A stretch of DNA of 64,000 bases from contig UQLL01000011.1 in the NCBI GenBank assembly GCA_900541835.1, forward strand, positions 1 to 64,000, written 5' to 3'. Within the stretch, counting starts at the first letter, position 1. Each line of letters opens with the position of its first letter. The DNA is from an uncultured Porphyromonadaceae bacterium. Its GTDB lineage: Bacteria; Bacteroidota; Bacteroidia; Bacteroidales; Muribaculaceae. The notes beneath the pieces were generated by a model. It was not told where the DNA came from. It made no database searches and was given only the letters and a program-made list of their open reading frames with translations. Made by a program: the position numbers and the translations under genes. Shown here in pieces: positions 25,024 to 33,870 of this stretch.

Positions 25024-25932
25024 ATGAATACACTTCTTGATACTCTTTGGTATTTCTGCTATATCACGGTTGAGCTTGTTGCATTGTTCATCGTGATAAC
25101 GGCCATTGTGGAAATCATCCTGATGTATATTCCTCAGGAGAAAATCAGCAGGAAAATCGGAAAAGCCGGATTTTTAGGCAATGTGATAGCCGCAGGATTC
25201 GGAGCCGTCACTCCTTTCTGCGCTTGTTCAACTCTCCCTATGGCGGTTGGTTTCCTTAATGCCGGTGTGCCTTTCGGAGCTACGATGTCTTTCCTTATCG
25301 CCTCCCCGCTGCTTAACCCAATTATCATCGCAATGTTGGGCGCATTAGTAGGAATCAAGGCAATGCTTATATATGTGGCGATTGCTTTCTTCTGTGCCGT
25401 GTTCTTCGGTTGTGGACTGCAAAAGGTCGATGCGCAGAAATATGTCAAAAACGTAAGGCCGAAAAAGCAGTCATGCTGTTCTACAAGTGAGAAACCAATC
25501 GAGCCGAAAAAACTCCCATGGAGTCAGAAAATAGCAATCGCACTTCGTGCAGGATGGGACACACTCCGACCGATTTTCTGGTATCTTATCATCGGCGTTG
25601 CTCTCGGAGCCGTAATCTATGGCTATATGCCGAGCGACTGGGTATTGAAAATCGCCGGTCCTGACAATCCTTTCGCTGTGCCTGTTGCTGCCATTATTGG
25701 AGTGCCCCTGTATATCCGCGCAGAAACAGCAATTCCTATAGGAGTGGCATTGATGGGCAAAGGAATGAGTATCGGAGCCGTGATAGCACTCGTTATTGGA
25801 GGTGCCGGTATGGCGATACCCGAAATGTCGATGCTTGCAAGCATCTTCAAGAAGAAACTCGTCGCCATGATTGTCGCCGTGATCTTCCTGACGGCTGTAG
25901 TCTCAGGTTACCTGTTCAACCTTCTTCTGTAA
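25024..25932 (+). CDS. ArsP/SO_0444-type permease 2
   Basis: A 302-residue permease with the conserved FCACSTLPM (Cys66, Cys68), IASPLLNPI and PLYIRAETAIPIG motifs of the ArsP family. A cytoplasmic loop near 155-160 carries QSCCSTSEK, a vicinal cysteine pair resembling those of the ArsR and thioredoxin-like proteins of this operon. Eight or so membrane segments. It is the last gene of the island; base composition then returns to that of the host. Start ATG is 12 bp after the first permease. Confidence 0.8.
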   Translation: MNTLLDTLWYFCYITVELVALFIVITAIVEIILMYIPQEKISRKIGKAGFLGNVIAAGFGAVTPFCACSTLPMAVGFLNAGVPFGATMSFLIASPLLNPIIIAMLGALVGIKAMLIYVAIAFFCAVFFGCGLQKVDAQKYVKNVRPKKQSCCSTSEKPIEPKKLPWSQKIAIALRAGWDTLRPIFWYLIIGVALGAVIYGYMPSDWVLKIAGPDNPFAVPVAAIIGVPLYIRAETAIPIGVALMGKGMSIGAVIALVIGGAGMAIPEMSMLASIFKKKLVAMIVAVIFLTAVVSGYLFNLLL

Positions 25933-26158
25933 TGACATATTTTGCAAATGAGTCATAACTTGCTGTGAGGCGATGCGCAGCTTGGAAGCTGCACCCCCTG
26001 TGAAGAAGCTGTGTCAAAGAAAGGCTTTCGGCCTTAATGGGGAGTAACCTCATACAGTCCCGCACATCCTCGCTTTGCCCGGCTGTGCGGGGCCAACGTA
26101 GGCCGGATGCGGAAATTTTGCTAACTTTGCGCCCGAATTTCGGATATAGCCGCAAACC
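25933..26158. other. Right boundary of the arsenical island
   Basis: No gene. TGCTGTGAGGCGATGCGCA at 25968-25986 matches TGCTTTGAGGCGATGCACA near 21550-21568 at 17 of 19 positions, on the other side of the operon. A small stem AAGGC/GCCTT near 26021-26035 is not followed by a T-run. A -7 box TAACTTTG at 26122-26129 belongs to the MFS gene. Confidence 0.5.
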
Positions 26159-27445
26159 ATGGAAAACAAGCGCAAGAGCATTCACTACGGATTCGTGATC
26201 ATCATCTGCTGCTGCCTGATGATGGGCGTCAACATCGGCCTGTCATTCAGCTGTGCCGGCATCTTCTACAAGCCGGTGAGCGAGTCGCTCGGCGTGGGCG
26301 TGGGGCTGTTCGGCATCTACATGTCGGTGATGTACGTGGCGGCCACGCTCTTCCTGCCGTTTGCCGGCAAGCTGCTTGAGCGGTACAGTGCCCGATGGCT
26401 CTTCGCCGGCAGCTCGGCGCTGATGGGCCTGGTATTCCTTGCCTTCGCCACTCTGAACGCCGTGTGGGAGTTCTACGCAGTGGCGGTGGCGCTGGGAGTG
26501 AGCGTCGCCTTCCAGCTCTACCTGAGTTTCCCGACTCTGGTGAACCGCTGGTTCAGCGTCAAGGTGGGACTGATGATGGGTATCTGCACGGCCGCGTCGG
26601 GCATCGGCGGCATGCTCTTCAGCCCGCTGATAGCGCTGATGATCACCGACTGGGGCTGGCGCTGGGCATACGCCGCCTGCGGCCTGCTGATACTGTGCGT
26701 GGTGAGCCCCCTGCTGGCGCTTCTGCTACGCTCCCGCCCGGAGGAGAAGGGACTGCGCAAATATGGAGAGGGAAGCGCCGCGCCGATGCGTGCGCCAAAT
26801 GCCACGCCTGCCAAGGGTGACAACTCGCAAACGGGGAAAGGGCGCACGGGCAGTGCGTCCATACAGGGGTCGGTGACGTACGCACAGGCAGTGCGCATGC
26901 CCGTCTTCTACGGCGTGCTGCTGTTCTCCTTCCTGATGATGGCCGTCTCGACGCTCAACCTGTTCATCCCCAACTACTTCGAGTCGCTGGGCTACACGCT
27001 CGAGCAGGCGTCGTATGCGGCGGCGGCGGTGATGGCCGGCGTGACCGTCGGCAAGCTCCTGCTCGGCCACATCAACGACCGCAATACCCTCTTCGGGGTG
27101 CTCCTGAGCACCCTGGGGGGCGCCCTGGGCCTGGTGGCGCTGGTGGTGGGCGGCGCCCTGGGCCTGGGGCTGTCCGGCTGCGTGCTGTTCGGCCTGGCCT
27201 ATTCGGGCGTGACGGTGCAGACGGCCATGCTCACGCGCAAGGTGTTCGGCCCGGAACACTACGCCCGCATCTACTCGATGGTGTCGATAGCGCTTGCAGC
27301 CGGCGGCGCCTTGGCGTCAGGTGGCTGGGGACTGCTCCAGGAGGCTACCTCCTACCTTTTCATCATGGCTGCGGGAGCCGTCGCACTGGCCATCTGCTCC
27401 ATCCTCGGCGTCGCCGCCCTGAAAGTTCGAAAAGACGCCGCCTGA
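26159..27445 (+). CDS. MFS transporter
   Basis: A 428-residue major facilitator with two six-helix halves separated by a polar loop at about 190-240 (rich in Ala, Gly, Thr). The opening IHYGFVIIICCCLMMGVNIGLSFSCAGIFYKPV resembles oxalate/monocarboxylate-type (OxlT-like) members; GRWFSVK-like NRWFSVKVGLMMGICTAASG in helix 4/5 supports this. Substrate unknown. Preceded by the -7 box TAACTTTG at 26122, no TTTG partner. It is G+C-rich like the core genome, so it does not belong to the arsenical island. Confidence 0.85.
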   Translation: MENKRKSIHYGFVIIICCCLMMGVNIGLSFSCAGIFYKPVSESLGVGVGLFGIYMSVMYVAATLFLPFAGKLLERYSARWLFAGSSALMGLVFLAFATLNAVWEFYAVAVALGVSVAFQLYLSFPTLVNRWFSVKVGLMMGICTAASGIGGMLFSPLIALMITDWGWRWAYAACGLLILCVVSPLLALLLRSRPEEKGLRKYGEGSAAPMRAPNATPAKGDNSQTGKGRTGSASIQGSVTYAQAVRMPVFYGVLLFSFLMMAVSTLNLFIPNYFESLGYTLEQASYAAAAVMAGVTVGKLLLGHINDRNTLFGVLLSTLGGALGLVALVVGGALGLGLSGCVLFGLAYSGVTVQTAMLTRKVFGPEHYARIYSMVSIALAAGGALASGGWGLLQEATSYLFIMAAGAVALAICSILGVAALKVRKDAA

Positions 27446-27879
27446 CTTTTAACAAGTGTTAAAATACCGGGCAGACGCATTTTATTTGAAATAAATGCGT
27501 AACTTTGCGGCGACATAATCATGAAACGCATCTACGCACATCCCGCACCGGGGCCTGAGGCAAGGCTCAATCTCGACTGGCTGGCAGCCGGCTCGGTGAA
27601 CGGGGTCACGCGTATTTAGCAAGACAATTCACCGGGCCGCCCCGCCGAAGGTTTTTCCGTCTCAAGTCCATCCGAGAGGCACATAAGCCTAAGCAGCGAC
27701 CGCCCACACAATCCATAAAGGACTCATCCCCGAGGAGACGCCGGGGCACACCTCCGCCCCACAACTCCCATTTCTTGCATACATACCCCGTTCGCCCGAC
27801 AGAGAGACACAACCCTCTGCCGTGCGCTTTTGCTTTTATCCGACCTCCAGACTGAAATCCAAACTAATCTCAACAAGAT
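27446..27879. other. 434-bp gap: dyad promoter and short open frame
   Basis: An inverted repeat at 27475-27500 (ACGCATTTTATTT, GA, AATAAATGCGT, one extra base) abuts a -7 box TAACTTTG at 27500-27507. Right after it a 32-codon frame starts at ATG 27521 (MKRIYAHPAPG...) and stops at 27617-27619. The remaining 260 bp, notably C-rich on this strand, contain no open frame I trust and lead to the large secreted protein gene. The region may be a regulated leader, a small RNA or a gene remnant. Confidence 0.4.
27475..27507 (+). promoter_or_regulatory. Palindromic operator-like site at a -7 box
   Basis: The dyad arms ACGCAT..ATTT and AAAT.ATGCGT end exactly where TAACTTTG begins (27500-27507), the position where a repressor or activator would control initiation. 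No -33 TTTG is found at normal spacing; one exists inside the dyad at 11 bases. Confidence 0.45.
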
Positions 27880-30800
27880 ATGCATCGAAAATCTCTACTT
27901 ATCGCCCTGTGCGGAGCCGCCCTGGCGGCCACGGCACCGATGGCACTGCACGCCCTCGGGCAGCCGGACCACCCGGCCATGCAACGCTTCGGCCAAGCCG
28001 CCACATTCACCCCCGTCATGAGCATGGATGAGGCCGGTGTGCGTCCCCTCGACGCGCTGCCCGCCCCATCGGCCCTGCTGCCGCGCCACGCCGACAGCAC
28101 CGAGACGGCCTCCGTACCCACAATCTACGGCTCCCTGATAGTGTCGAAAACCGGAGCCGACGGCTCCGCCGCCAACGCCAAGGGAATGTGGACATTCAAC
28201 GCTACCGGGCCCATCAAGCGCCTCACCACCAACACTAACGCCCAGTATGGCGGCGCCCCCATGGACAACGGCTACTACTACGCCATCATGCGCTCCGGCG
28301 CCAACTACTACTGGGACCGCTTCGCCATCTCCACCTGGACACGCTCCAACCACACCAAGCTCACCAACAACCGCCTGGCCGCCTCCGACGTGGCCTACGA
28401 CCCCACCACCGACTTCGTATACGGCTGCTTCTACAACGACACCGGCGACGGCTACGTGTTCGGCCGCGCCGACTACGCCACCCGCACACGCGAGGTCATC
28501 AAACCCCTCAGCATCGCCTACAACGCCGTCATGGCCGACGCCGCCGGACAGGTCTACGCCATCGACATGACCGGCCTGCTGCTCAAGGTAGACAAGGCCA
28601 CCGGCAACACCACCGAGGTAGGCCACACCGGCATTACCCCGGCCTACGCGTCATCTGGCACCATCGACCTCAACACGGGCCGCTGCTTCTGGACCGTCAA
28701 CCCCATCAACGGCAAGGGCTACCTCTACGAGGTCAACCTTACCACAGGCCGCGCCACGCTGCTGCACGAGTTCGCCCACAGCGACGAGTTCACCGGCATC
28801 TACGTTCCGGAAGCGGCTCCCGCCGCCTCCGCCCCGGCAGCCGCCTCCTCCCTCAAAGCCAACTTCTCCGAGGGTTCCCTGACCGGCACCGTCAGCTTCA
28901 CCCTCCCCGCCAAGGCCACCGACGGCACCGACCTCACCGGCTCCGTAGACTACACTCTCTGGGTCGACGGCGTCAGCCATACCGTGGCCAACGGCGCTCC
29001 CGGCACCGAAGTCTCCGTGCCCGTCACCCTCGCCGCCTCCGGCAAACACTCCGCCGTGGTGCGCTGCTGCAACGACGCCGGTGCCTCCAGGCGCACCAAG
29101 GCCAAGTTCTTCGCCGGCAACGACACCCCCAAGGCCCCGGCACCCGTGCTGAGCCGCACCGGCGACGCCTTCACCGTCAGCTGGAACCGAGTCACCACCT
29201 CCGTCAACGGCGGATACATCAACCCCGACAGCCTCACCTACAAGGTGACACGCCTGCCCGACAACGTGGTGGTGGCGCAGGCTACATCCGACACGGTCTT
29301 CGTCGACCCCGTAGCCGCCACTCCGGGCCGCGTCATCGCCTACCGCTACACCGTGGCAGCCACCTTCGCCGGCAACCGGGGCGCCGCCGGGACCACCGGC
29401 GCATACCCCCTGGGCGTCATCACCGCGCCATGGTCCGAGGGCTTCGACAACGCCGCCGCCATGGACAACTTCCTCATCCTCGACGGCAACGCCGACAACG
29501 TCAAGTGGCAGTACTCGGGCGGCATGTCGAGCGCCTACATAACCACCGCCAAGGTAAAGCACGACGACTGGCTCATCACCGCCGCCATCCACATGGAGAA
29601 GGGCGTGAAATACAAGCTCGCCTTCGAGGCCATGGCCAGCTTCGAGCCCGAGCGCATCGAAGTGCGCATGGGCACCGCCGCCGACCCCGCCGCCATGACC
29701 ACACAGCTCGTCGCCCCCACCGACCTCGAGGCCGACTTCTCCCTGAAGCCAAGCGTGCCCGAGTTTACCGTGCCCGAGACGGGCCTCTACTACATCGGGT
29801 GGCACGCCATCTCCGACGCCAACGCCTTCTACCTCTACGTCGACAACATCACCCTGACCGACGACGCCAACCACGAGGGCAACGCCGTCACGCCCCCCTA
29901 CCTGCAGACCTTCTCGGAGTCGGCCGCCCTCAAGGACTTCACCATCGTCGACGCCAACAAAGACGGCTACATGTGGAACATAGATCAGGGCGAGGCCCGC
30001 GTCAACGGCAGCGACAATATTGACGACTGGCTCATCTCGCCGCCGATGAAGATGACGGCCGGCAACCGCTACGAGGTCTCCGTGCAGGCCCGCGCCTACT
30101 ACGCCGACGCCACACCGTCGTACCTGGAGATGCGCGTGGGCAACGCCGCCGTCGTGGACTCCATGCAGACGGTGCTCATCCCCGCCGCCGCGCTCACCGA
30201 CCCCAACGCGCCAGTGAAGCTGGCCCGGTACTTCGCACCGACGGCCGACGGCACCTACTACTTCGCCATGCACGCCGCCGGCGAGGGCATGGGCGTCTAC
30301 GCCGACAACTTCCGCGTGGCCGCGCCCGTCACCGCCCAGTCACCCGCCGCCCCCACCGACTGCAAGGTGACACCGGCCCAGTACGGAGATCTCCGCGCCA
30401 CAGTCTCCTTCAAAGCTCCTGCCCTGACCGTAGGAGGCGAGACACTCGCATCCCTGGAAAAGGTGGAAGTGGCCATGGGCGACTCCGTGGTGCAGACCTT
30501 CGCCGCCCCGCAGCCCGGCATGCCGCTGGAATGCGACGTCACCGTGCCCGCCTTCGGCACCTACGACTTCGTCGTCACCGCCTACAACGCCGCCGGCGCG
30601 GGCATTCCCGCCGAGTTCTCCGGCTACATAGGCGTGGGCGTGCCTTCCACCCCCACCGACGTGGTGCTCTCCGAGGAGGGCAACACCGGCAAGATCCTGC
30701 TGACCTGGCACGCACCGCGCACCGACGTCAACGGCAACCTCATCCGCCCCGAGGGAATCAAATATATCGTGGCCGACGTCATCAACGGCCAGTCGGTGCT

Positions 30801-31644
30801 CCTGGCGCGCGACATCGCCGACACCACCTTCAGCATCCAGGCCGTGGCGCCCGACGGCGCCCAGCAGTTCAAGACCTACGCCGTGTTCGCCACCAACGCC
30901 GCCGGCACCAGCCAGGGCCTGACGAGCAACTCCGCCCCCGTGGGCAAGCCATATCCCATCCCCTACTATGAGTCCTTCCCGCAGGGCGCGAACTCCACGC
31001 TCATCGTCACACAGGTGCTCCAGCCCGAGGGCCAGTGGAACACCTACAACGACGGTACGATCGACGTCTCCTCGCATGACGGCGACAACGGCTTCTGCGG
31101 CTTCCTGGGCAAGAACGCCGGAAGCGCCGGCGCCTTCTTCACCGGCAAGATCACCCTGGAGGACGACGACAAGGTCGAACTCGTGTTCTACACCTACAAC
31201 CCATACTCCGACAACACCAACGAAGTGGTGGTCCAGCTGCTCGACGCCCAGGGCACGGCCCACACGCTGCTGCAGAAGCCCATGTCGGAGATCGGCACCA
31301 ACGGCTGGAACCGCGTCGCCCTGCCCCTGACGCCATACCGAGGCCAGACCGTGCGCCTGGCATTCGCCACCTATCTCAAGCGCTACACCATGTCGCTGTT
31401 CGACCACATCCGCATCGACAAGACCCTCGGCGTCGACGGCACGCTCGTTCCCGAGGTGTCCGTGATGGGCGGCCAAGGCCGCATCGACATCCTCGGCGCC
31501 GACAACCGCCAAGTCACCGTCACCGACCTGCAGGGCCGAGTGCGCTACAGCGCCCGCGTGGCCGACACCTCCACCGTGACCGCAGAGCCGGGAGTCTACA
31601 TCGTCCGCTGCGGCTCCCTCACCTTCAAGGTCATGGTCAAGTAA
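27880..31644 (+). CDS. Large secreted multi-domain protein, likely type IX cargo
   Basis: A 1254-residue exported protein. After a signal peptide the first 300 residues form a propeller-like repeat region (YGSLIVSKTG, YAIDMTGLLLKVDKATG). Fibronectin-III-like domains follow at about 310-500 and 830-1020. Three choice-of-anchor-J-like jelly-roll domains are recognised by DNFLILDGN.. and LKDFTIVDANKDGYMW.. openings and by DDWLITAAIHM / DDWLISPPMKM. The C terminus (VTVTDLQGRVRYSARV .. EPGVYIVRCG .. KVMVK) fits a type A type IX sorting domain, so it is probably secreted and anchored at the surface by the system that needs PorQ. Ligand unknown. Ends in a strong terminator. Confidence 0.8.
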   Translation: MHRKSLLIALCGAALAATAPMALHALGQPDHPAMQRFGQAATFTPVMSMDEAGVRPLDALPAPSALLPRHADSTETASVPTIYGSLIVSKTGADGSAANAKGMWTFNATGPIKRLTTNTNAQYGGAPMDNGYYYAIMRSGANYYWDRFAISTWTRSNHTKLTNNRLAASDVAYDPTTDFVYGCFYNDTGDGYVFGRADYATRTREVIKPLSIAYNAVMADAAGQVYAIDMTGLLLKVDKATGNTTEVGHTGITPAYASSGTIDLNTGRCFWTVNPINGKGYLYEVNLTTGRATLLHEFAHSDEFTGIYVPEAAPAASAPAAASSLKANFSEGSLTGTVSFTLPAKATDGTDLTGSVDYTLWVDGVSHTVANGAPGTEVSVPVTLAASGKHSAVVRCCNDAGASRRTKAKFFAGNDTPKAPAPVLSRTGDAFTVSWNRVTTSVNGGYINPDSLTYKVTRLPDNVVVAQATSDTVFVDPVAATPGRVIAYRYTVAATFAGNRGAAGTTGAYPLGVITAPWSEGFDNAAAMDNFLILDGNADNVKWQYSGGMSSAYITTAKVKHDDWLITAAIHMEKGVKYKLAFEAMASFEPERIEVRMGTAADPAAMTTQLVAPTDLEADFSLKPSVPEFTVPETGLYYIGWHAISDANAFYLYVDNITLTDDANHEGNAVTPPYLQTFSESAALKDFTIVDANKDGYMWNIDQGEARVNGSDNIDDWLISPPMKMTAGNRYEVSVQARAYYADATPSYLEMRVGNAAVVDSMQTVLIPAAALTDPNAPVKLARYFAPTADGTYYFAMHAAGEGMGVYADNFRVAAPVTAQSPAAPTDCKVTPAQYGDLRATVSFKAPALTVGGETLASLEKVEVAMGDSVVQTFAAPQPGMPLECDVTVPAFGTYDFVVTAYNAAGAGIPAEFSGYIGVGVPSTPTDVVLSEEGNTGKILLTWHAPRTDVNGNLIRPEGIKYIVADVINGQSVLLARDIADTTFSIQAVAPDGAQQFKTYAVFATNAAGTSQGLTSNSAPVGKPYPIPYYESFPQGANSTLIVTQVLQPEGQWNTYNDGTIDVSSHDGDNGFCGFLGKNAGSAGAFFTGKITLEDDDKVELVFYTYNPYSDNTNEVVVQLLDAQGTAHTLLQKPMSEIGTNGWNRVALPLTPYRGQTVRLAFATYLKRYTMSLFDHIRIDKTLGVDGTLVPEVSVMGGQGRIDILGADNRQVTVTDLQGRVRYSARVADTSTVTAEPGVYIVRCGSLTFKVMVK

Positions 31645-31662
31645 CCCACCCCAACGCACAGC

Positions 31663-31700
31663 AAAGCCGCGCCCGGATGTGTCCGAGCGCGGCTTTAATT
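31663..31700 (+). terminator. Rho-independent terminator of the secreted protein gene
   Basis: Stem AAAGCCGCGC (31663-31672) with GCGCGGCTTT (31687-31696); the loop holds a further CGGA/TCCG pair; followed by AATTT. Confidence 0.88.
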
Positions 31701-31708
31701 TCCTATAC

Positions 31709-31733
31709 GGACGCACGGTCCGTGCGTCCCTAC
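31709..31733. repeat. Palindromic repeat, GGACGCAC family, copy a
   Basis: GGACGCACGG, T, CCGTGCGTCC is a perfect 10-bp palindrome followed by CTACA. Related copies are at 51189, 60999 and, diverged, inside the element at 56388. It lies between convergent genes next to a terminator. Confidence 0.7.
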
Positions 31734-31736
31734 ATT

Positions 31737-32936
31737 TTATCGGATGGTGTGGGGATAAGCCTCGAGGGCGGCGCGGAGGGCGTCGAGGGCGCCCTGCAGG
31801 TCTTCGAGCTTGAGCACGTAGGCCATGCGCACCTGGTTGAGGGGCTTGTCCTCGATGGTGTAGAATCCGGCGGCGGGAGCCATGAAGACGGTGGTGCCGT
31901 TGTAGCTGAACTCGCGCAGGCACCATTTGCAGAACTCTTCGGCGTCGGGCACGGGCAGCGACACTACGGTGTAGAATGCTCCCATGGGCAGCGGCGAGTA
32001 TACGCCGGGAATCTCGTTGAGGCCCTTGACGAGGAAGTCGCGGCGGCGACGGTACTCCTCCTGGCTCTCCGTCAGGTAGCTCTCGGGGGCGTCGATGCTG
32101 GCGGCGGCCACGATCTGGCCGAGCAGCGGGGGCGACAGGCGGGCCTGGCAGAACTTCATGACGGTGGCGCGGAGCTTCTCGTTGCGCGTGGCGATATTGC
32201 CGATGCGGATGCCGCACTCGTCGTAGCGCTTCGACACGGAGTCGATGACGACGGCATTCTGCTCCAGGCCCTCGAGCTGCAAGGCGCTCACCACGGGTGT
32301 CTCGCCGTAGTTGAACTCGCGGTATACCTCGTCGGAGAAGAGGTAGAGGTCATGCTTGAGCACGATGTCGCGGATCTGTTCAAGTTCCTCGCGTGTGTAT
32401 ACGGTGCCGGTGGGGTTGTTGGGGTTGCAGATGAGGATGGCTTTGGTGCGGTCGGTGATGCGCTTCTCGAACTCTTCGGCGGGGGGCAGGGCGAAGCCGT
32501 TGTCGATGGAGCAGGGTATGCCCACGATCTTGGCGCCGGCGGTGCGGCAGAAGGTGACGTAGTTGGCATATGCGGGCTCGGGCAGGATTACCTCGTCGCC
32601 CGGGTTGAGGGTCGACAGGAATGCCAGGAGCACGGCCTCGGAGCCGCCGGCGGTGACGATGATCTCGTCGGGGCGGAGGTTGATGTCGTAGCGGCCGTAG
32701 TACTCCACGAGCTTGTCACGCAGGCAGGCGTAACCGTCAGAAGGGGAATACTCGAGGACCTTGCGGTCGATGTGCTTGAGGGCGTCGAGGCCGCACTGGG
32801 GCGTGGGGAGGTCGGGCTGGCCGATGTTGAGGCCGTAGACCTTGATGCCGCGTGCACGGGCCTCGTTGGCCAGGGGCGCGAGCTTGCGTATCGGCGAGGA
32901 AGGCATCGCCTCGCCGCGCTGCGAAATGGTAGGCAT
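31737..32936 (-). CDS. Pyridoxal-phosphate aminotransferase (class I/II)
   Basis: A 399-residue fold-type I aminotransferase, close to aspartate aminotransferases of the 1-beta type. It shows YGLNIGQPDLPTP, TAGGSEAVLLAF, CNPNNPTGTVYTREEL, FSDEVYREF and SVSKRYDECGIRIG. The expected Schiff-base lysine is in VSKRYDECGIRIG (Ser-Lys), followed by the conserved Arg of the GxRIG motif. The substrate could be aspartate or another amino acid. ATG at 32936 was chosen because the longer frame adds a basic stretch absent from the family. The stop is 4 bp from the palindrome at 31709-31733. Confidence 0.88.
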   Translation of the reverse strand: MPTISQRGEAMPSSPIRKLAPLANEARARGIKVYGLNIGQPDLPTPQCGLDALKHIDRKVLEYSPSDGYACLRDKLVEYYGRYDINLRPDEIIVTAGGSEAVLLAFLSTLNPGDEVILPEPAYANYVTFCRTAGAKIVGIPCSIDNGFALPPAEEFEKRITDRTKAILICNPNNPTGTVYTREELEQIRDIVLKHDLYLFSDEVYREFNYGETPVVSALQLEGLEQNAVVIDSVSKRYDECGIRIGNIATRNEKLRATVMKFCQARLSPPLLGQIVAAASIDAPESYLTESQEEYRRRRDFLVKGLNEIPGVYSPLPMGAFYTVVSLPVPDAEEFCKWCLREFSYNGTTVFMAPAAGFYTIEDKPLNQVRMAYVLKLEDLQGALDALRAALEAYPHTIR

Positions 32937-33051
32937 TAGTATTCTAAGGTTTGTTGGTTTTGCTTTTGGGGTGGCCGAGGGTTTGCGCCGAGCTTCAGCT
33001 CGGCGCAATTGCAGAGCATAGCTTGTTGGGGCCGCTTCTCTCGGCTCTCAG

Positions 33052-33657
33052 CTACTTCTTCTTATTGTAGCGGGCGTTGAGGCCCTCCACGATCTCGTCG
33101 GTGATGTCGAGAGCGGGGTTGATGTACAGGGTGGCGTTCTTGAGGAAGATGGCGTCGTACTTGTGCGAGGACATATAGACGTCCACGTAGTTCTTGATGG
33201 AATCCATGACTTCCTTCTCGGCAGTTGCCTGCTGGTTCATGGCACTCTGCGCGGAGTTGCTCATGTCACGCTCGGCGTTGGCCTGCATGCCGGCCAGGGT
33301 CTGCTTATCCTGATTGAAGCTGGCCTCCGAGAGGTAACCGCCGCTCTTGTACTTGCTCTCCATCTTCTGGCCGAAGCTCTGGATGTTGTTCTGGTGCTGG
33401 CGCTCCTTGGCCTGAAGCGAGCTCTGCAGGCGCAGCATCTGCTCGTTATAGTCCTTGGCCAGGTTGTACTTGGCCAGGATGGTGTCGATGTCTACGTAAC
33501 GATAGTTGGGCAGCGCGGAGGCGTCGACCTTCTCGGCCTTGGCCTTGCCGGCCCCGGACTTGGCGGGGGTGGCGGACTTGTCGCCTCCGCAGGAGGTGAC
33601 ACTGAGCATGAAGATGGCCGACAGAACGACCAGCAGTGCGGGTATGGTACGTTTCAT
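33052..33657 (-). CDS. OmpH/Skp-family lipoprotein
   Basis: Periplasmic chaperone-like protein of 201 residues. The lipobox is SVTSC (Cys near 23), then an Ala/Lys linker, then NYRYVDIDTILAKYN and a long coiled-coil (about 60-150; QSSLQAKERQHQNNIQSF, AERDMSNSAQSAMNQQATAEKEV). It ends with the small beta segment YINPALDITDEIVEGLNARY, as in Skp. Unlike E. coli Skp it is lipid-anchored. ATG at 33657 selected from the signal peptide. A -7 box TAATTTTG (complement of 33706-33713) lies 49 bp upstream. Confidence 0.85.
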   Translation of the reverse strand: MKRTIPALLVVLSAIFMLSVTSCGGDKSATPAKSGAGKAKAEKVDASALPNYRYVDIDTILAKYNLAKDYNEQMLRLQSSLQAKERQHQNNIQSFGQKMESKYKSGGYLSEASFNQDKQTLAGMQANAERDMSNSAQSAMNQQATAEKEVMDSIKNYVDVYMSSHKYDAIFLKNATLYINPALDITDEIVEGLNARYNKKK

Positions 33658-33705
33658 TACTGATGTATGTTTCGTTTCCGAGGGCCAGGAGACCCTATAG
33701 CGCCG

Positions 33706-33713
33706 CAAAATTA
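33706..33713 (-). promoter_or_regulatory. -7 box of the OmpH-like gene
   Basis: Minus-strand TAATTTTG; no TTTG partner found at 19-21 bases. Confidence 0.4.
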
Positions 33714-33758
33714 CACAAAATATTTCATTCGCGCCCAGCACAATCTTTAAAAAATCCT

Positions 33759-33776
33759 AAATCCCCCGGGGGATTT
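33759..33776. promoter_or_regulatory. 18-bp perfect palindrome overlapping the pepD -33 box
   Basis: AAATCCCCCGGGGGATTT reads the same on both strands, and its last three bases are the first three of the TTTG promoter box. A bound protein would block or aid initiation at pepD. It also lies in the intergenic space upstream of the divergent OmpH-like gene. Confidence 0.5.
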
Positions 33777-33805
33777 GTGGCTGTCGGAATTATTTGCTAA
33801 ATTTG
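33774..33805 (+). promoter_or_regulatory. pepD promoter
   Basis: TTTG at 33774-33777, 20 bases, TAAATTTG at 33798-33805; leader of about 60 bases. Confidence 0.78.
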
Positions 33806-33870
33806 CAAGCGTAACGGGCCGCCCCCGGCCCGGCCATGAAAGCAACAACAGAAACAACACACCTAATACA

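Noticed and set aside
26005..26045. Terminator after the arsenical operon
   Set aside because: Short stem AAGGC/GCCTT without a following T-run.
27606..27812. 68-codon minus-strand frame in the 27.4-27.9 kb gap
   Set aside because: No start context, no recognisable motif, composition not like neighbouring genes.
27507..27879. RNase P RNA, tmRNA or 6S RNA in the same gap
   Set aside because: The conserved GAGGAAAGTC and ACAGAA..GGCTTA-type RNase P segments and the tmRNA ends were not found on either strand.
28651..32217. Two long minus-strand frames (540 and 625 codons) opposite the secreted protein gene
   Set aside because: Gly/Val/His-rich shadows in a G+C-rich genome; the plus-strand frame has signal peptide, domain repeats and a sorting domain.
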